This document shows positions 1 to 8,116 of a stretch of 64,000 nt of DNA, piece by piece. The position numbers and the translations under genes were made by a program. This DNA comes from Catenuloplanes niger. GTDB lineage: Bacteria; Actinomycetota; Actinomycetes; Mycobacteriales; Micromonosporaceae. The notes beneath the pieces are model-generated. The model made no database searches. It saw only the letters and a program-made list of their open reading frames with translations, and was not told the origin of the DNA. The DNA lies in contig NZ_JAVDYC010000001.1 of assembly GCF_031458255.1 (NCBI RefSeq), positions 6,581,001 through 6,645,000 of the forward strand. The letters run 5' to 3'. How positions within the stretch are numbered: the first letter of the stretch is position 1; each line of letters starts with the position of its first letter.

Positions 1-93
1 CCAGGTCAGATGGTTCAGGTGTGCGCTGATCACATCGAACACATCATCATCGTCAAGATCTACGCCAGTGACACGCAGGGCGATCCGGTGCAA
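1..93 (-). CDS. Partial hypothetical protein, possible partner of the HicA-like gene
   Basis: Only the first 31 codons lie in the window; the gene runs off the left edge. The TTG start is chosen because GGGAGGA lies just upstream at normal spacing and the frame stays open to the edge. The visible N-terminus, MHRIALRVTGVDLDDDDVFD, is acidic and shows no membrane segment. It follows the HicA-like gene on the same strand after 65 bp, so the two are probably co-transcribed. In actinomycetes a HicA-like protein is often paired with a small gene of this kind, which could be the antitoxin; that role is inference. The family cannot be named from 31 residues. Confidence 0.5.
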   Translation of the reverse strand, partial: MHRIALRVTGVDLDDDDVFDVISAHLNHLTW

Positions 94-158
94 GGGTGTC
101 CTCCCGGGTGCGTGGTCGTCTCGCGATGCTATAGCCAACGTTGGCATCTGCCAACACG

Positions 159-884
159 TTACGGCGTTCCGTGTCCGAGCCGCAGCCGGACATCGGCAAT
201 ACGCGTTCGGGTATCGGAGAGTCGTTCCCGGAGTGTGCCGACGATGGGGTCTTCGTGGTCGATCGCCTCCGCGACGAGACTGGTCGCCTCGTCGGTCCGC
301 TGCTCCGCTCCGGCTACGTACGTGTGCGGTGCGCCGTCCGGAATGCCGCTCTCCGCCCCTCGAATCCAGCCTTTCTCCGTCAGGTGCCGGGCTTCGTCGT
401 CGAATTCCTGCGCGGTGGCCATCACCCGCGCGACCTCGTCGGCGTTCCCGGCGGCTGTGTCCAGCAGCTCTTGGGCGCGCTGCCAGGCATCGCCCGCGAT
501 GCTCCGAGCCTCCTCGGCGTCCAGGAAATACTCCGCGGCGTCAAGAAGCCTGTCCGCGCCCGACAGGAGGTTGTCCGCGTAGGAAAGATCGACCGTGAGG
601 TCGGCGAAGTGGTGCGGGCAGTCGCGGATCGCCCGAACGAGATCCTTCGCTCGTGCCTCGGGATTTCTCGGTGTGGTGTCAATTATGATCTTGCAAACCG
701 CACCGCCTCGCTCTACGCGACGGCAGAACGCACGTCCGTAGCCGTGGCCGGCGGTCTCGCGCAGATGCCATCCGGCCAGCCGGGCATCTTTGAGCGCCTG
801 CTTCATGGCCGGATGGAGGTCTCCGTCTCTGGGCCACCTGTCTTTCGGGCCGTGCCAGAGGTTGTCTCCGCCTCGTGGCGCCAC
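159..884 (-). CDS. HicA-like domain protein with helical C-terminal extension
   Basis: This 241-aa protein starts at a GTG preceded by a GAGG motif. Residues about 25-90 read like the actinobacterial HicA-like family: a short helix, an 'aGWHLRETAGHGYGRAF' strand-turn with glycine and histidine, paired Cys residues, then the 'TPRNPEARAKDL' helix. HicA toxins are small dsRBD-fold RNA-cleaving proteins, usually 60-90 aa. Here about 150 extra residues follow, predicted to be mostly helical and acidic, rich in Ala, Asp and Glu, so the protein may be more than a bare toxin. The catalytic histidine candidate is in GHGYG. It lies just upstream of the partial gene at the window edge. RNase activity is inferred from family resemblance only. 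Confidence 0.5.
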   Translation of the reverse strand: MAPRGGDNLWHGPKDRWPRDGDLHPAMKQALKDARLAGWHLRETAGHGYGRAFCRRVERGGAVCKIIIDTTPRNPEARAKDLVRAIRDCPHHFADLTVDLSYADNLLSGADRLLDAAEYFLDAEEARSIAGDAWQRAQELLDTAAGNADEVARVMATAQEFDDEARHLTEKGWIRGAESGIPDGAPHTYVAGAEQRTDEATSLVAEAIDHEDPIVGTLRERLSDTRTRIADVRLRLGHGTP

Positions 885-1206
885 GCGTCGACCTCGATTC
901 GGAGGAATTGGACCGAACTGATCATGCCCTGAGCTTGATCGAGAATTTTAGCGTCCGGTCGGAGCGGGGTCCACGTCAAACACGTGTGCGAACGGCCAGT
1001 GGCGAGCGTCTCTATAAAACGCATGCTTGTGAGTCATTGGCAAAACACGTTGAGTGCCGATTATGGCGTTTGAGTGTCGACGCCGACTCGATGCGCCCGA
1101 TTCCGCATCCGTCCGTGCAATTTGCATCAACGACATTCCCATCGGTGATTCGGATGTTGCCCCGGCGCCGTCGCGCGCAGCCGGTCCGCCACGATCGCGT
1201 CCGGCT
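885..1206. other. Intergenic region, 322 bp, lower GC
   Basis: The stretch between the HicA-like start and the selB stop is clearly less GC-rich than its surroundings and has several A/T runs. On the minus strand a TAAAAT hexamer about 60 bp upstream of the HicA-like start could be a -10 element. I see no convincing gene: the open frames here lack third-position GC bias. No tRNA-Sec-like cloverleaf was found. A short hairpin overlaps the selB stop codon. Confidence 0.5.
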
Positions 1207-1216
1207 TCAGGACGCG
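1196..1216 (-). terminator. Hairpin overlapping the selB stop
   Basis: CGCGTCC and GGACGCG form a perfect 7-bp stem with a 7-nt loop containing the selB stop codon. It lacks a U-tract and could be a weak terminator or mRNA-end stabiliser for the selA-selB operon. Confidence 0.4.
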
Positions 1217-2958
1217 ATGACGCGGCTGTTGTCCGGCAGCCGGTGGGTGATGCCGGTGCGGTCGAGCAGTTCCAGCAGCGGGACCGCGACGCGGCGGCTG
1301 CACCCGAGGGTCTGGCGGGCCGCGCTCACGGTGAACGGGCTCGCCACCGTCGTCAGGCGGCGGCGGGCCTCGTCGAGTGCGTCCGGCAGCAGGAAGACGT
1401 TGTCGGCGACGCGGAGCAGCAGGCCGGCGCGGACCGCGGCGGCGGCCTCGCGCCGGCCGAGGCCGATCTCGGCCAGCCGGGCGGCCTCGGGGGCGGCGAA
1501 CGGGGCGTCGCGCAGGTCGTCGCGGATGGCGGCGACCATGCGGGCCAGCGCGGGCGGGACGCCGGAGTCGCCGGTGTGCACGCGGCCGTCGCGGTAGGAC
1601 AGTGGCGGCGTGACCAGGGCCTCGACCAGCGCGATGTCGGGCAGGCCGAGGCGGTGGCGGAGCGCCTCGGCGGGGGCGCCGGGCTCCAGCGGGTGATCCT
1701 TCGCGTACGCGGTGGCCGCGTCGACCAGCCCGGCGCGCAGCGCGGACCAGTGCGCGGGGTCGGCCAGCCAGTCGCCGGCGACCGGCGGGACCGTGACCGG
1801 GACCCCGGTCCGCCGCAGGTCACCGCGCCGGATCAGGCCGCGGCGGCGCAGCTCGTCGTGCTCGTCCGGGACGCCGGTCATGGTGGCCAGCACGGCGGCG
1901 CGGGCGGCGGCGGCACCCCGGCGGCCGAGCGCGGGCGGGGCGACGTCGAGCACGGTGGCGCCGCCCAGCACGCGCGGGCCGGAACGGCCGGGGTCGCGCA
2001 GCAGCACCCGGTCGCCGACGTGCAGCGGCAGCGCGCGGGTGAGGCGCAGGCGCAGCGTGTCCGCGCCGAGCGGCCGGACCCGGGCCACGACCGCGGCGGA
2101 GCCGACGTGGACGGTGACGGACGGCGGCAGGTCCGCGACCGGGAACCCGTCCAGGCGCAGGTCCAGCTCGGTGGCCGGGGCATAGGCGCCCGGTGTGAGC
2201 AGCACCGTGCCGCGACCGGCCGCGTCCCGGTCGACGCCGCGCAGGTTGACCGCGACGCGCGCGACCGGGCCGACCTCGTCGGCGGACTCGCCGAGCGACT
2301 GCAGGCCACGGACCCGCACCGGGCGGCCGTCCAGGGACAGTTCGTCGCCGACGCGCAGCCGGCCGGCGCCGAGCGTGCCGGTGACCACGGTGCCGGCGCC
2401 GCGCACGGTGAACGCGCGGTCCACCCAGAGCCGTACCGGTGCCGTGGGATCCGGCTCGGGAAGCGCGGCGACCAGGGTGTCCAGCGCACGGCGCAGCTCC
2501 GCGAGCCCGAGACCGGTGGCGCCGCTGACCGCGACGGCGGGCACCGCGCCGAGCGACGACCGGGCGATGCGCGCACCCGCGTCCGCCAGCACCGGCGCGG
2601 GGTCCGCCAGGTCCGCGCGGGTCACGCAGAGCAGGCCGTGCCGGACGCCGAGCGCGTCCAGCGCGGCCAGGTGCTCCTCGGACTGCGGCATCCATCCGCC
2701 GTCCGCCGCGACCACCAGCATCGCGGCCGGGACCGGGCCGACACCGGCCAGCATGTTGGGCACGAAGCGTTCGTGGCCGGGCACGTCCACGAACGCGACG
2801 GTCTCCCCGGACGGCAGCCCGGTCCAGGCGAAACCCAGGTCGATGGTCATGCCGCGCCGCCGTTCCTCGGCCCAGCGGTCCGGCTCCATCCCGGTCAGCG
2901 CGCGGACCAGCGTGGACTTGCCGTGGTCGACGTGCCCGGCGGTCGCTACGACGTGCAT
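1207..2958 (-). CDS. selB: Selenocysteine-specific translation elongation factor SelB
   Basis: SelB is a GTPase that carries Sec-tRNA(Sec) to the ribosome at recoded UGA codons. The 583-aa protein opens with the G1 loop 'GHVDHGKSTLVRALTG' (residues about 8-23) and has the switch-I 'RRRGMTIDLGFA' and the G3 motif 'DVPGHERF'. The G4 position is 'TRADLAD', in place of the commoner NKxD; this is normal for SelB relatives. Domains II and III follow ('RAFTVRGAGTVVTGTL'), then winged-helix repeats in the last 200 residues that in known SelB proteins bind the SECIS hairpin. The start overlaps the selA end by 13 bp, so the two are translationally coupled. Length and motif order are normal. No selenoprotein gene or selC is visible nearby. 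Confidence 0.93.
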   Translation of the reverse strand: MHVVATAGHVDHGKSTLVRALTGMEPDRWAEERRRGMTIDLGFAWTGLPSGETVAFVDVPGHERFVPNMLAGVGPVPAAMLVVAADGGWMPQSEEHLAALDALGVRHGLLCVTRADLADPAPVLADAGARIARSSLGAVPAVAVSGATGLGLAELRRALDTLVAALPEPDPTAPVRLWVDRAFTVRGAGTVVTGTLGAGRLRVGDELSLDGRPVRVRGLQSLGESADEVGPVARVAVNLRGVDRDAAGRGTVLLTPGAYAPATELDLRLDGFPVADLPPSVTVHVGSAAVVARVRPLGADTLRLRLTRALPLHVGDRVLLRDPGRSGPRVLGGATVLDVAPPALGRRGAAAARAAVLATMTGVPDEHDELRRRGLIRRGDLRRTGVPVTVPPVAGDWLADPAHWSALRAGLVDAATAYAKDHPLEPGAPAEALRHRLGLPDIALVEALVTPPLSYRDGRVHTGDSGVPPALARMVAAIRDDLRDAPFAAPEAARLAEIGLGRREAAAAVRAGLLLRVADNVFLLPDALDEARRRLTTVASPFTVSAARQTLGCSRRVAVPLLELLDRTGITHRLPDNSRVIAS

Positions 2959-4223
2959 GCGGTGTGCAACTCCGCGTCGCGGCTCCCCGGCACGCAGCGC
3001 AGGTCCAGCAGCAGCCGGCCGCGCTCCACCCGCCCGAGCACCGCCGGGTCGCCGAGGCGCAACCGCCGCGCGTACGCCTCGGGGAGCGACACCGCCCAGG
3101 ACGGCAGCGTGTGTCCCGGCGCGCCACCGCCGCCCACGACGGACTCGGTGCCGGTGGGCACCGCGTCGACGCCGTCCGCCCGCAGCTTCTCGGCCAGCGC
3201 CTCCGCCCGGACCCGTAGCGCCTCCGGGTCCGCGCGCAGCGCGGCCAGCACCGGCACGTCCGGGTCGCGCAGCGTCGCCTCCAGCGCCGCCAACGTCAGC
3301 TTGTCCACCCGCAACGCCCGCGCCAGCGGGTGCCGCCGCAGCCGGTCCACGGTCGTCGCGTCGCCGAGCAGCAGCCCGGCCTGCGGCCCGCCGAGCAGCT
3401 TGTCGCCGCTCGCGGTCACCAGGGTCGCACCCGCGGCCAGCGTGGACGCCGCGTCCGGCTCGTCCGGCAGCCCCGGGTGCGGCGCCAGCAGCCCCGACCC
3501 GATGTCGGCCACGACCGGAACCCCGAGACCGGACAGATCATCCACGGGTACGGCCGAGGTGAACCCCTGGACCACGAAGTTCGACGGGTGCACCTTCAGC
3601 ACGAACCCGGTGTCCGGCCCGATCGCGCCCGCGTAGTCGGCCACGGTCGTCCGGTTCGTCGTCCCGACCTCCCGCAGCCGGGCGCCGGTGCTGACGAGCA
3701 GGTCCGGCAGGCGGAACCCGTCGCCGATCTCCACCATCTCGCCGCGGCTGACCACGATCTCGCGCCCGGCGGCCAGCGCGGTCGCGGCCAGCACCAGCGC
3801 GGCAGCCCCGTTGTTGACCACGTGCACGCCGCCGGCGCCCGGCACCGCGGCCGCGAGCGCCGCCATCGCGGTCCGCCCGCGCCGGGCCCGCCGCCCGTCC
3901 GCGAGGTCGAGCTCCACGTCCGTGTACCCGGCCGCCTCCACCACCGCGCCGACGGCCGCCGCGGACAGCGGCGCCCGGCCGAGGTTGGTGTGCACGATGA
4001 CGCCGGTCGCGTTGATCACCGGCCGCATGCCCGCGGCGGGCAGCGCGTCGACCGCGGCCCCGATCACGTCCTCCGGCGCGATCTCGCCGCGCCGGGCCCG
4101 CTCCTGCGCGGCCAGCACCGCGCTCTTCACCGCACCGCGCCCGAGCCGCGCGCCCGCGGCCACCAGCCGCGGATCGGCCAGCGCCGTGTCGGTCCGCGGA
4201 ATCCGCCGCCGGAAGTCGGTCAC
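2946..4223 (-). CDS. selA: L-seryl-tRNA(Sec) selenium transferase SelA
   Basis: SelA is the PLP enzyme that converts Ser-tRNA(Sec) to Sec-tRNA(Sec) using selenophosphate. The 425-aa sequence shows 'INATGVIVHTNLGRAPLS' near residue 70 and the PLP-lysine motif 'SGDKLLGGPQAG' near residue 275, both hallmarks of SelA. It starts at GTG 4223. The gene lies only 30 bp inside the left inverted repeat, so its own promoter must overlap that repeat or the short gap. selB follows with a 13-bp overlap. SelA needs selenophosphate synthetase (SelD) and tRNA-Sec (selC), neither of which is in the window. Confidence 0.93.
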   Translation of the reverse strand: MTDFRRRIPRTDTALADPRLVAAGARLGRGAVKSAVLAAQERARRGEIAPEDVIGAAVDALPAAGMRPVINATGVIVHTNLGRAPLSAAAVGAVVEAAGYTDVELDLADGRRARRGRTAMAALAAAVPGAGGVHVVNNGAAALVLAATALAAGREIVVSRGEMVEIGDGFRLPDLLVSTGARLREVGTTNRTTVADYAGAIGPDTGFVLKVHPSNFVVQGFTSAVPVDDLSGLGVPVVADIGSGLLAPHPGLPDEPDAASTLAAGATLVTASGDKLLGGPQAGLLLGDATTVDRLRRHPLARALRVDKLTLAALEATLRDPDVPVLAALRADPEALRVRAEALAEKLRADGVDAVPTGTESVVGGGGAPGHTLPSWAVSLPEAYARRLRLGDPAVLGRVERGRLLLDLRCVPGSRDAELHTACTS

Positions 4224-4374
4224 CCCACGACCGTAGTACAGCGCCGAGCACCGGCAACCGGGCGGCTACCGAGGGCTTACGGGAGGGCACCCGGTCGATT
4301 CGTCAGTCGTGTGCCGGGGTCGCCGAATGGACGGGTGCAAGCGAAATACACATGCCGACAGAGATGAGAGTTTC

Positions 4375-4863
4375 TTGCGCCGCTTCGCCAGCCGGGTCGT
4401 CCTCGCCGTTCTCGCTCCCGCCGCCGCTCTGGGTATGACGCTCGTCGCTCCCGCGGCGTCGGCGTCCGCTGCTGTGGCGACGACGACGTTGGAGGCGCAG
4501 GTCGTGGCGTTGACGAACGAGGCGCGGGTGAAGGCCGGTTGCACGAAGCTGACCGTCAACGCCCACCTGGCCAAGGCGGCGCAGGCGTTCTCCAGGGACA
4601 TGGCGGACAAGAACTATTTCAGCCACACGGGTAAGGACGGTTCGAACTTTGTGCAGCGGGCGAAGCGGGCCGGTTTCACCCGGACCGCGATGGGCGAGAA
4701 CATCGCCTGGGGTTACCGGGACGCGCAGGGTGTGGTGAAGGGCTGGATGAACAGCCCGGGTCACCGGAAGAACATCCTCAACTGCAAGTCGACGCTGATC
4801 GGTGTCGGCGCGGCCCGTAACGCCAAGGGTGTCGTGTACTGGACCCAGGAGTTCGGCAAGTAA
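4375..4863 (+). CDS. Secreted CAP-domain (SCP/PR-1-like) protein, copy 1
   Basis: The 162-aa form starting at TTG 4375 begins with a textbook Sec signal: an arginine-rich MRRFASR, a hydrophobic stretch and an Ala-rich cleavage region near 'AAS-ASA'. GAGATGAGAG just upstream gives a ribosome site, so this start is preferred over GTG 4309 or ATG 4327. The mature part is a CAP domain: 'LTNEARVKAGC', 'HLAKAAQAFSRDMA', 'YFSHTGKDGS', 'GENIAWGY' and 'WMNSPGHRKNILN' include the conserved His and Glu residues. Bacterial CAP proteins are extracellular and mostly of unknown role. The gene is duplicated at 13508-13996; the proteins differ by one residue (Ser to Thr in the signal region). A perfect hairpin terminator follows. 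Confidence 0.9.
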   Translation: MRRFASRVVLAVLAPAAALGMTLVAPAASASAAVATTTLEAQVVALTNEARVKAGCTKLTVNAHLAKAAQAFSRDMADKNYFSHTGKDGSNFVQRAKRAGFTRTAMGENIAWGYRDAQGVVKGWMNSPGHRKNILNCKSTLIGVGAARNAKGVVYWTQEFGK

Positions 4864-4880
4864 TTCCGCAGACATGGGAA

Positions 4881-4911
4881 GGGCCCGGAGCGCACACCGC
4901 GCTCCGGGCCC
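4881..4911 (+). terminator. Terminator of CAP gene copy 1
   Basis: GGGCCCGGAGCGC and GCGCTCCGGGCCC form a perfect 13-bp stem around the loop ACACC, 17 bp after the stop codon. The stem is followed by CTTC rather than a long U-tract, as is usual in high-GC actinomycetes. Confidence 0.85.
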
Positions 4912-4973
4912 CTTCGCGTCGGGACCGCACAGGCTCGGACCCGCAGAACCGGCCTTTCGGAAGCCACGGCGGG

Positions 4974-5047
4974 ACCGGCAGGGAGGCCGCCCGCGGCCGA
5001 GCGGTGCCCGCGGGAGCACACTCGGCGCGACCACGCCGGAAGCGGGC
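4974..5047 (+). repeat. Intergenic structured repeat, copy A
   Basis: About 70 bp, made of two constant blocks around a variable centre. The first block contains AGGGAGGCCGCCCGCGGCCG, then a GTGCCCGCGGGAGCAC hairpin. The centre here is ACTCGGCGCGAC, and the last block is CACGCCGGAAGCGGG. The same blocks occur at 54865-54937 and, inverted, at 50449-50518. The first block can fold as GGCCGC-CC-GCGGCC. All copies lie downstream of genes. Confidence 0.8.
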
Positions 5048-5052
5048 AGAGA

Positions 5053-5091
5053 GGTTGTAGGGTCTCGAAGGGTCTTGGAGACCCCACAACC
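5053..5091 (-). terminator. Terminator of the 5099-5632 gene
   Basis: GGTTGTAGGGTCTC pairs with GAGACCCCACAACC (one internal mismatch) around an 11-nt loop. On the minus strand it lies 7 bp after the stop of the hypothetical gene. Confidence 0.75.
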
Positions 5092-5098
5092 GGTGAAA

Positions 5099-5632
5099 CT
5101 AGGCCGTCTCGGTCGGCTCCGGGAAGCCGTAGCGGGCGGCGTGCTCCGGGTTGGCCGGGTCGATGAGGCGGATGCCCTCGGCCGCGAGACGCTCGTTGAT
5201 CTTGTCGAGGTTCTCGCGGACCAGCTCCGCCTCCTCGTCCGTGGTCCTGCCCCGGTGCGGCTTGCCGGCGTGCTCCATGGTCGCGTAGTCGAGCTTGTCC
5301 GCCGGGGCCTTGCGGGCCTGCTTCGGCGGCTTGACCCGCTCCGCGGTCTTCAGCACGTCCGCCATCGGCGTGCCGGTGGCGAGCGCGTCGAACTCGCTGG
5401 CGTTGAGCGTGACCCGCCGGGCCTCGCCGTCGCCGTGCGCGTCGAAGATGTCCACCACCACCACGTCCAGCGCGGCGTCGTCGATGCTCTCCACCTCGGC
5501 GGGGAGCGCCTCCAGCTGTACCGGCCCGGTCATCAGGTCGGGGTGCTCGAGCACGACGATGCGCACCACGTCAGCGTCGTCGCCGATGACGGCGCCGCTG
5601 AAGTCGGACACGTGGACGGTCTTCTTACCCAT
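5099..5632 (-). CDS. Conserved hypothetical protein, 177 aa
   Basis: No enzyme family is recognised. The N-terminal 90 residues look like a beta-rich domain ('KTVHVSDFSGAVIGDDADVV...'). A basic Lys/Arg/Pro linker follows ('RVKPPKQARKAPADK'), then a C-terminal segment reading 'DYATMEHAGKPHRGRTTDEE' and ending in 'DPANPEHAARYGF'. That tail resembles one I associate with several actinomycete proteins of unknown role. There is no signal peptide or membrane helix, so it is probably cytoplasmic; the basic centre could bind nucleic acid, but this is a guess. It is a single gene with its own terminator, convergent with the CAP gene. Confidence 0.75.
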   Translation of the reverse strand: MGKKTVHVSDFSGAVIGDDADVVRIVVLEHPDLMTGPVQLEALPAEVESIDDAALDVVVVDIFDAHGDGEARRVTLNASEFDALATGTPMADVLKTAERVKPPKQARKAPADKLDYATMEHAGKPHRGRTTDEEAELVRENLDKINERLAAEGIRLIDPANPEHAARYGFPEPTETA

Positions 5633-5704
5633 AGGGTGAGCTGCTCCTTCAATCGGCCGTGTGGCACACGGACCCTGAGAACCTACCCGACAGGCGTACG
5701 AAAC

Positions 5705-6718
5705 TCAGAAGTGCCGCTCCGCCAGCCGGCGCCGCTGCTTCTCGGCGATGCTGCCCCACAGCCGCAACCGGGCCACGCCCCCGTCCGGGTACACGTCGAG
5801 TCGCACATGCGTCACCTTGGGCGCGTCGCTGATCGCGAACCGGTGCCGGGTGTCCGGCTGCGCCCGGGTCCTCGGCAGCAGCTCGACCCAGTCGCCGGGC
5901 GAGTCCAGTGAGCACGCGTCGGGAATCCCGCGCAGGCGGAACTCGCCGGGCGCGTTGCCCTTGAAGTGCGACGTGTCGATCTCGGCGAGCTGGATCCGGC
6001 CGGGCACGCCGAGCCGGACCAGCGCCCAGTCGTTGCCGTCGTCGCGGCGCCGGGACGTCTCCCACCCCTCGCCCATCGACCGGGCCAGACCGGGCAGCAG
6101 CATCCTCGGCGCGGAGCCGTAGAACATGTTGCTGCACGCGGTGACCGTGCCGCCGTTCTCGGCCGCGGCCAGGTCGAAGACCTCGGGCAGCAGCGCCGGG
6201 TCGGGCACCGCCTCGCCGTGCACGCGCAGCCGGGCGACGCCGCCGTCCGGGTAGATCCGGAGCCGCACGTGGGTGTGGACGCGCTCGCCGCCGTCGACCG
6301 GGAACTCGTTCCGGGTGTCGCCGGTGAGCGCGGACCGGGCCAGGACCGGCGTCCACTCCGCGGCCAGCAGTTCCTCCGGCGACGGGTGCCCGGGCAGGCG
6401 GGTCGCCTCGACGGACGCGGCCGGCGGGTAGTTGCCGGTGAAGAACGCGGTGTCGATCACCACGCCGTGGATCACGCCGGGCGCGCCGAGCCGGACGATC
6501 GCCAGGTCGTGGTCGTCACCGGTGCCGCGGGGCCGGCGGCGCCGGGTCTCCCAGCCGTCGTAGAGCTGGCCGCGGGCCCCGAAGCTCTGCGGCGTGAACG
6601 TGGGCGGGTGGTCGTTGATCAGGTCGGCCGCGAACGCGAAGAACTCGTCGCTGGCGTGCACCACGCCGCCACCGAACGCGCGCGCGGCCAGGTCGGGCAG
6701 CTGCTGCCAGCCGGTCAT
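5705..6718 (-). CDS. alc: Allantoicase
   Basis: Allantoicase hydrolyses allantoate to ureidoglycolate and urea. The 337-aa protein is two copies of the allantoicase jelly-roll domain, seen as paired motifs: 'GWETRRRR' with '[13 protein letters not shown]', '[12 protein letters not shown]' with '[12 protein letters not shown]', and '[19 protein letters not shown]' with '[19 protein letters not shown]'. The ATG start overlaps the allB stop as ATGA, so the genes are translationally coupled. It is the last gene of the aceB-aldolase-allB-alc operon. Product ureidoglycolate would feed glyoxylate to the malate synthase encoded upstream. Confidence 0.93.
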   Translation of the reverse strand: MTGWQQLPDLAARAFGGGVVHASDEFFAFAADLINDHPPTFTPQSFGARGQLYDGWETRRRRPRGTGDDHDLAIVRLGAPGVIHGVVIDTAFFTGNYPPAASVEATRLPGHPSPEELLAAEWTPVLARSALTGDTRNEFPVDGGERVHTHVRLRIYPDGGVARLRVHGEAVPDPALLPEVFDLAAAENGGTVTACSNMFYGSAPRMLLPGLARSMGEGWETSRRRDDGNDWALVRLGVPGRIQLAEIDTSHFKGNAPGEFRLRGIPDACSLDSPGDWVELLPRTRAQPDTRHRFAISDAPKVTHVRLDVYPDGGVARLRLWGSIAEKQRRRLAERHF

Positions 6719-8031
6719 GCCGTGCCCCTCTCGAGCAGTCGCCCGGTCGGCTCGCCGACCGTGGGAACGCCGCGCAGCCAGCTGCCCAGCACCACCCCGG
6801 TCACGATCCTGTCGTGGTACGGCGAGACCGGGTTGCGGTGCTGCAGGCGGTGGACGTCGACGCGCTGGGTGGTGTCCGGGTCGAGGGCGACCAGGTCCGC
6901 GTCCGCGCCGGGCGCCAGGCGGCCCTTCGTGTCCAGGCCGGCGAGCGCGGCCGGGTTGGTCGCCATCCAGCGCACCACGTCGCTCAGCGAGTGGCCGCGC
7001 TCGCGCGCCTGGGACCAGACGAGCGGCAGGCCGAGCTGCAGTGACGCGATGCCGCCCCAGGCCGCCGCGAAGTCGCCGGTGTCCGCGCGCTTGAGCTCCG
7101 GCGTGCACGGTGAGTGGTCGGAGACGATCAGGTCGATGACGCCGTCCGCGAGCGCGGCCCAGAGCGCGTCCCGGTTGCCGGCGTCCCGGATCGGCGGGCA
7201 GCACTTGAACTGGGTGGCGCCGTCCGGCACCTCCTCCGCGGTCAGCGTCAGGTAGTGCGGGCAGGTCTCGGCCGTGACCCGTAGCCCGTCGGCCTTCGCG
7301 GCCGCGATCAGCGGCACCGCCTCGGACGAGGAGAGGTGCAGGACGTGGGCGCGGGCGCCGGTCCGCCGGGCGGCCGCGACGACGCGGGCGACCGCGGTGT
7401 TCTCCGCGCTGCGCGGCCGGGACGCGACGAAGTCGGCGTAGCTCGGGGAGGACCCGTGCGCCGCCACCAGGTCCGGGTCCTCCGCGTGCACCAGGAACAG
7501 CGCGTCGACCGCGGCGAACGCCTCCGACAGCTCGGCGGGTGTCAACGGTGGGAATTCCGGCACACCGGAGTCGATCAGGAACGCCTTGAAGCCGAACACG
7601 CCGGCGTCGTGCAGCGGGGCCAGGTCGGCCAGGTTGCCCGGCACGGCGCCACCCCAGAAGCCGACGTCGACCCGGATCTGCCCGGCCGCGGCCTTCCGCT
7701 TGATCTCCAACGCGTCCGTGGTGGTGGTCGGCGGCAGCGAGTTCAGCGGCATGTCGATGATCGTGGTGACGCCACCGGCCGCGGCGGCCCGGGTGGCGCT
7801 GGCGAACCCCTCCCACTCGGTGCGGCCGGGCTCGTTGACGTGCACGTGCGTGTCCACCAGGCCGGGCAGCAGCGCGAGCCGGCCCAGGTCCTCCTCGCGG
7901 TCCGCGCGCAGCTGCGCGTCATATGCGGCGATCTCCGCGATCCTGCCGTCCCGCACCGCGATCGCGGCGGGCCGTTCGCCGTCCGGGGTGATCGCCCGCC
8001 GGGACCGGACGACCAGGTCGAAATCCGTCAC
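6715..8031 (-). CDS. allB: Allantoinase
   Basis: Allantoinase opens the hydantoin ring of allantoin to give allantoate. The 438-aa protein is a dihydroorotase-like amidohydrolase: '[22 protein letters not shown]' region carries the HxH metal pair, 'GFKAFL' holds the lysine that is carbamylated in this family, 'HLSSSEAVP' and 'ETCPHYL' give further His ligands, and 'IVSDHSPC' the catalytic Asp. The start is the GTG at 8031, because AAGGAGG precedes it at ideal distance; the frame stays open further upstream but that part overlaps the previous gene. It lies 85 bp after the aldolase-like gene and overlaps alc by 4 bp. Confidence 0.93.
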   Translation of the reverse strand: MTDFDLVVRSRRAITPDGERPAAIAVRDGRIAEIAAYDAQLRADREEDLGRLALLPGLVDTHVHVNEPGRTEWEGFASATRAAAAGGVTTIIDMPLNSLPPTTTTDALEIKRKAAAGQIRVDVGFWGGAVPGNLADLAPLHDAGVFGFKAFLIDSGVPEFPPLTPAELSEAFAAVDALFLVHAEDPDLVAAHGSSPSYADFVASRPRSAENTAVARVVAAARRTGARAHVLHLSSSEAVPLIAAAKADGLRVTAETCPHYLTLTAEEVPDGATQFKCCPPIRDAGNRDALWAALADGVIDLIVSDHSPCTPELKRADTGDFAAAWGGIASLQLGLPLVWSQARERGHSLSDVVRWMATNPAALAGLDTKGRLAPGADADLVALDPDTTQRVDVHRLQHRNPVSPYHDRIVTGVVLGSWLRGVPTVGEPTGRLLERGTA

Positions 8032-8116
8032 ATCCGCCTCCTTGGTACTGAGGTGGTCTCGGACCCGGAGATCGGCGCTGATCACAGGGTTCGCCGGCCC
8101 GTCGGGCGGGCCGGGG

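Larger units (their letters stand above)
4254..4931 (+). repeat. 678-bp inverted repeat, left copy
   Basis: This segment recurs in inverted orientation at 13440-14117. By eye I count about six differences in 678 positions: a three-base change in the signal-peptide region, two synonymous changes in the CAP gene, and one in the terminator stem. Each copy contains the same gene, its 5' leader and its hairpin terminator. No transposase or terminal inverted repeats are visible, so it looks like a gene-sized duplication rather than an IS element. Confidence 0.95.

Noticed and set aside
948-1142. Possible small minus-strand gene in the gap before selB's end
   Set aside because: No ribosome site, no GC-biased third positions and no protein-like pattern.
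1054-3636. Long plus-strand open frame opposite selB/selA
   Set aside because: It is a GC-rich antisense shadow with low-complexity Arg/Gly/Ala composition; selB and selA on the other strand have clear motifs.
885-5098. tRNA-Sec (selC) near selA/selB
   Set aside because: No cloverleaf with a UCA anticodon or long acceptor arm was found in the gaps.
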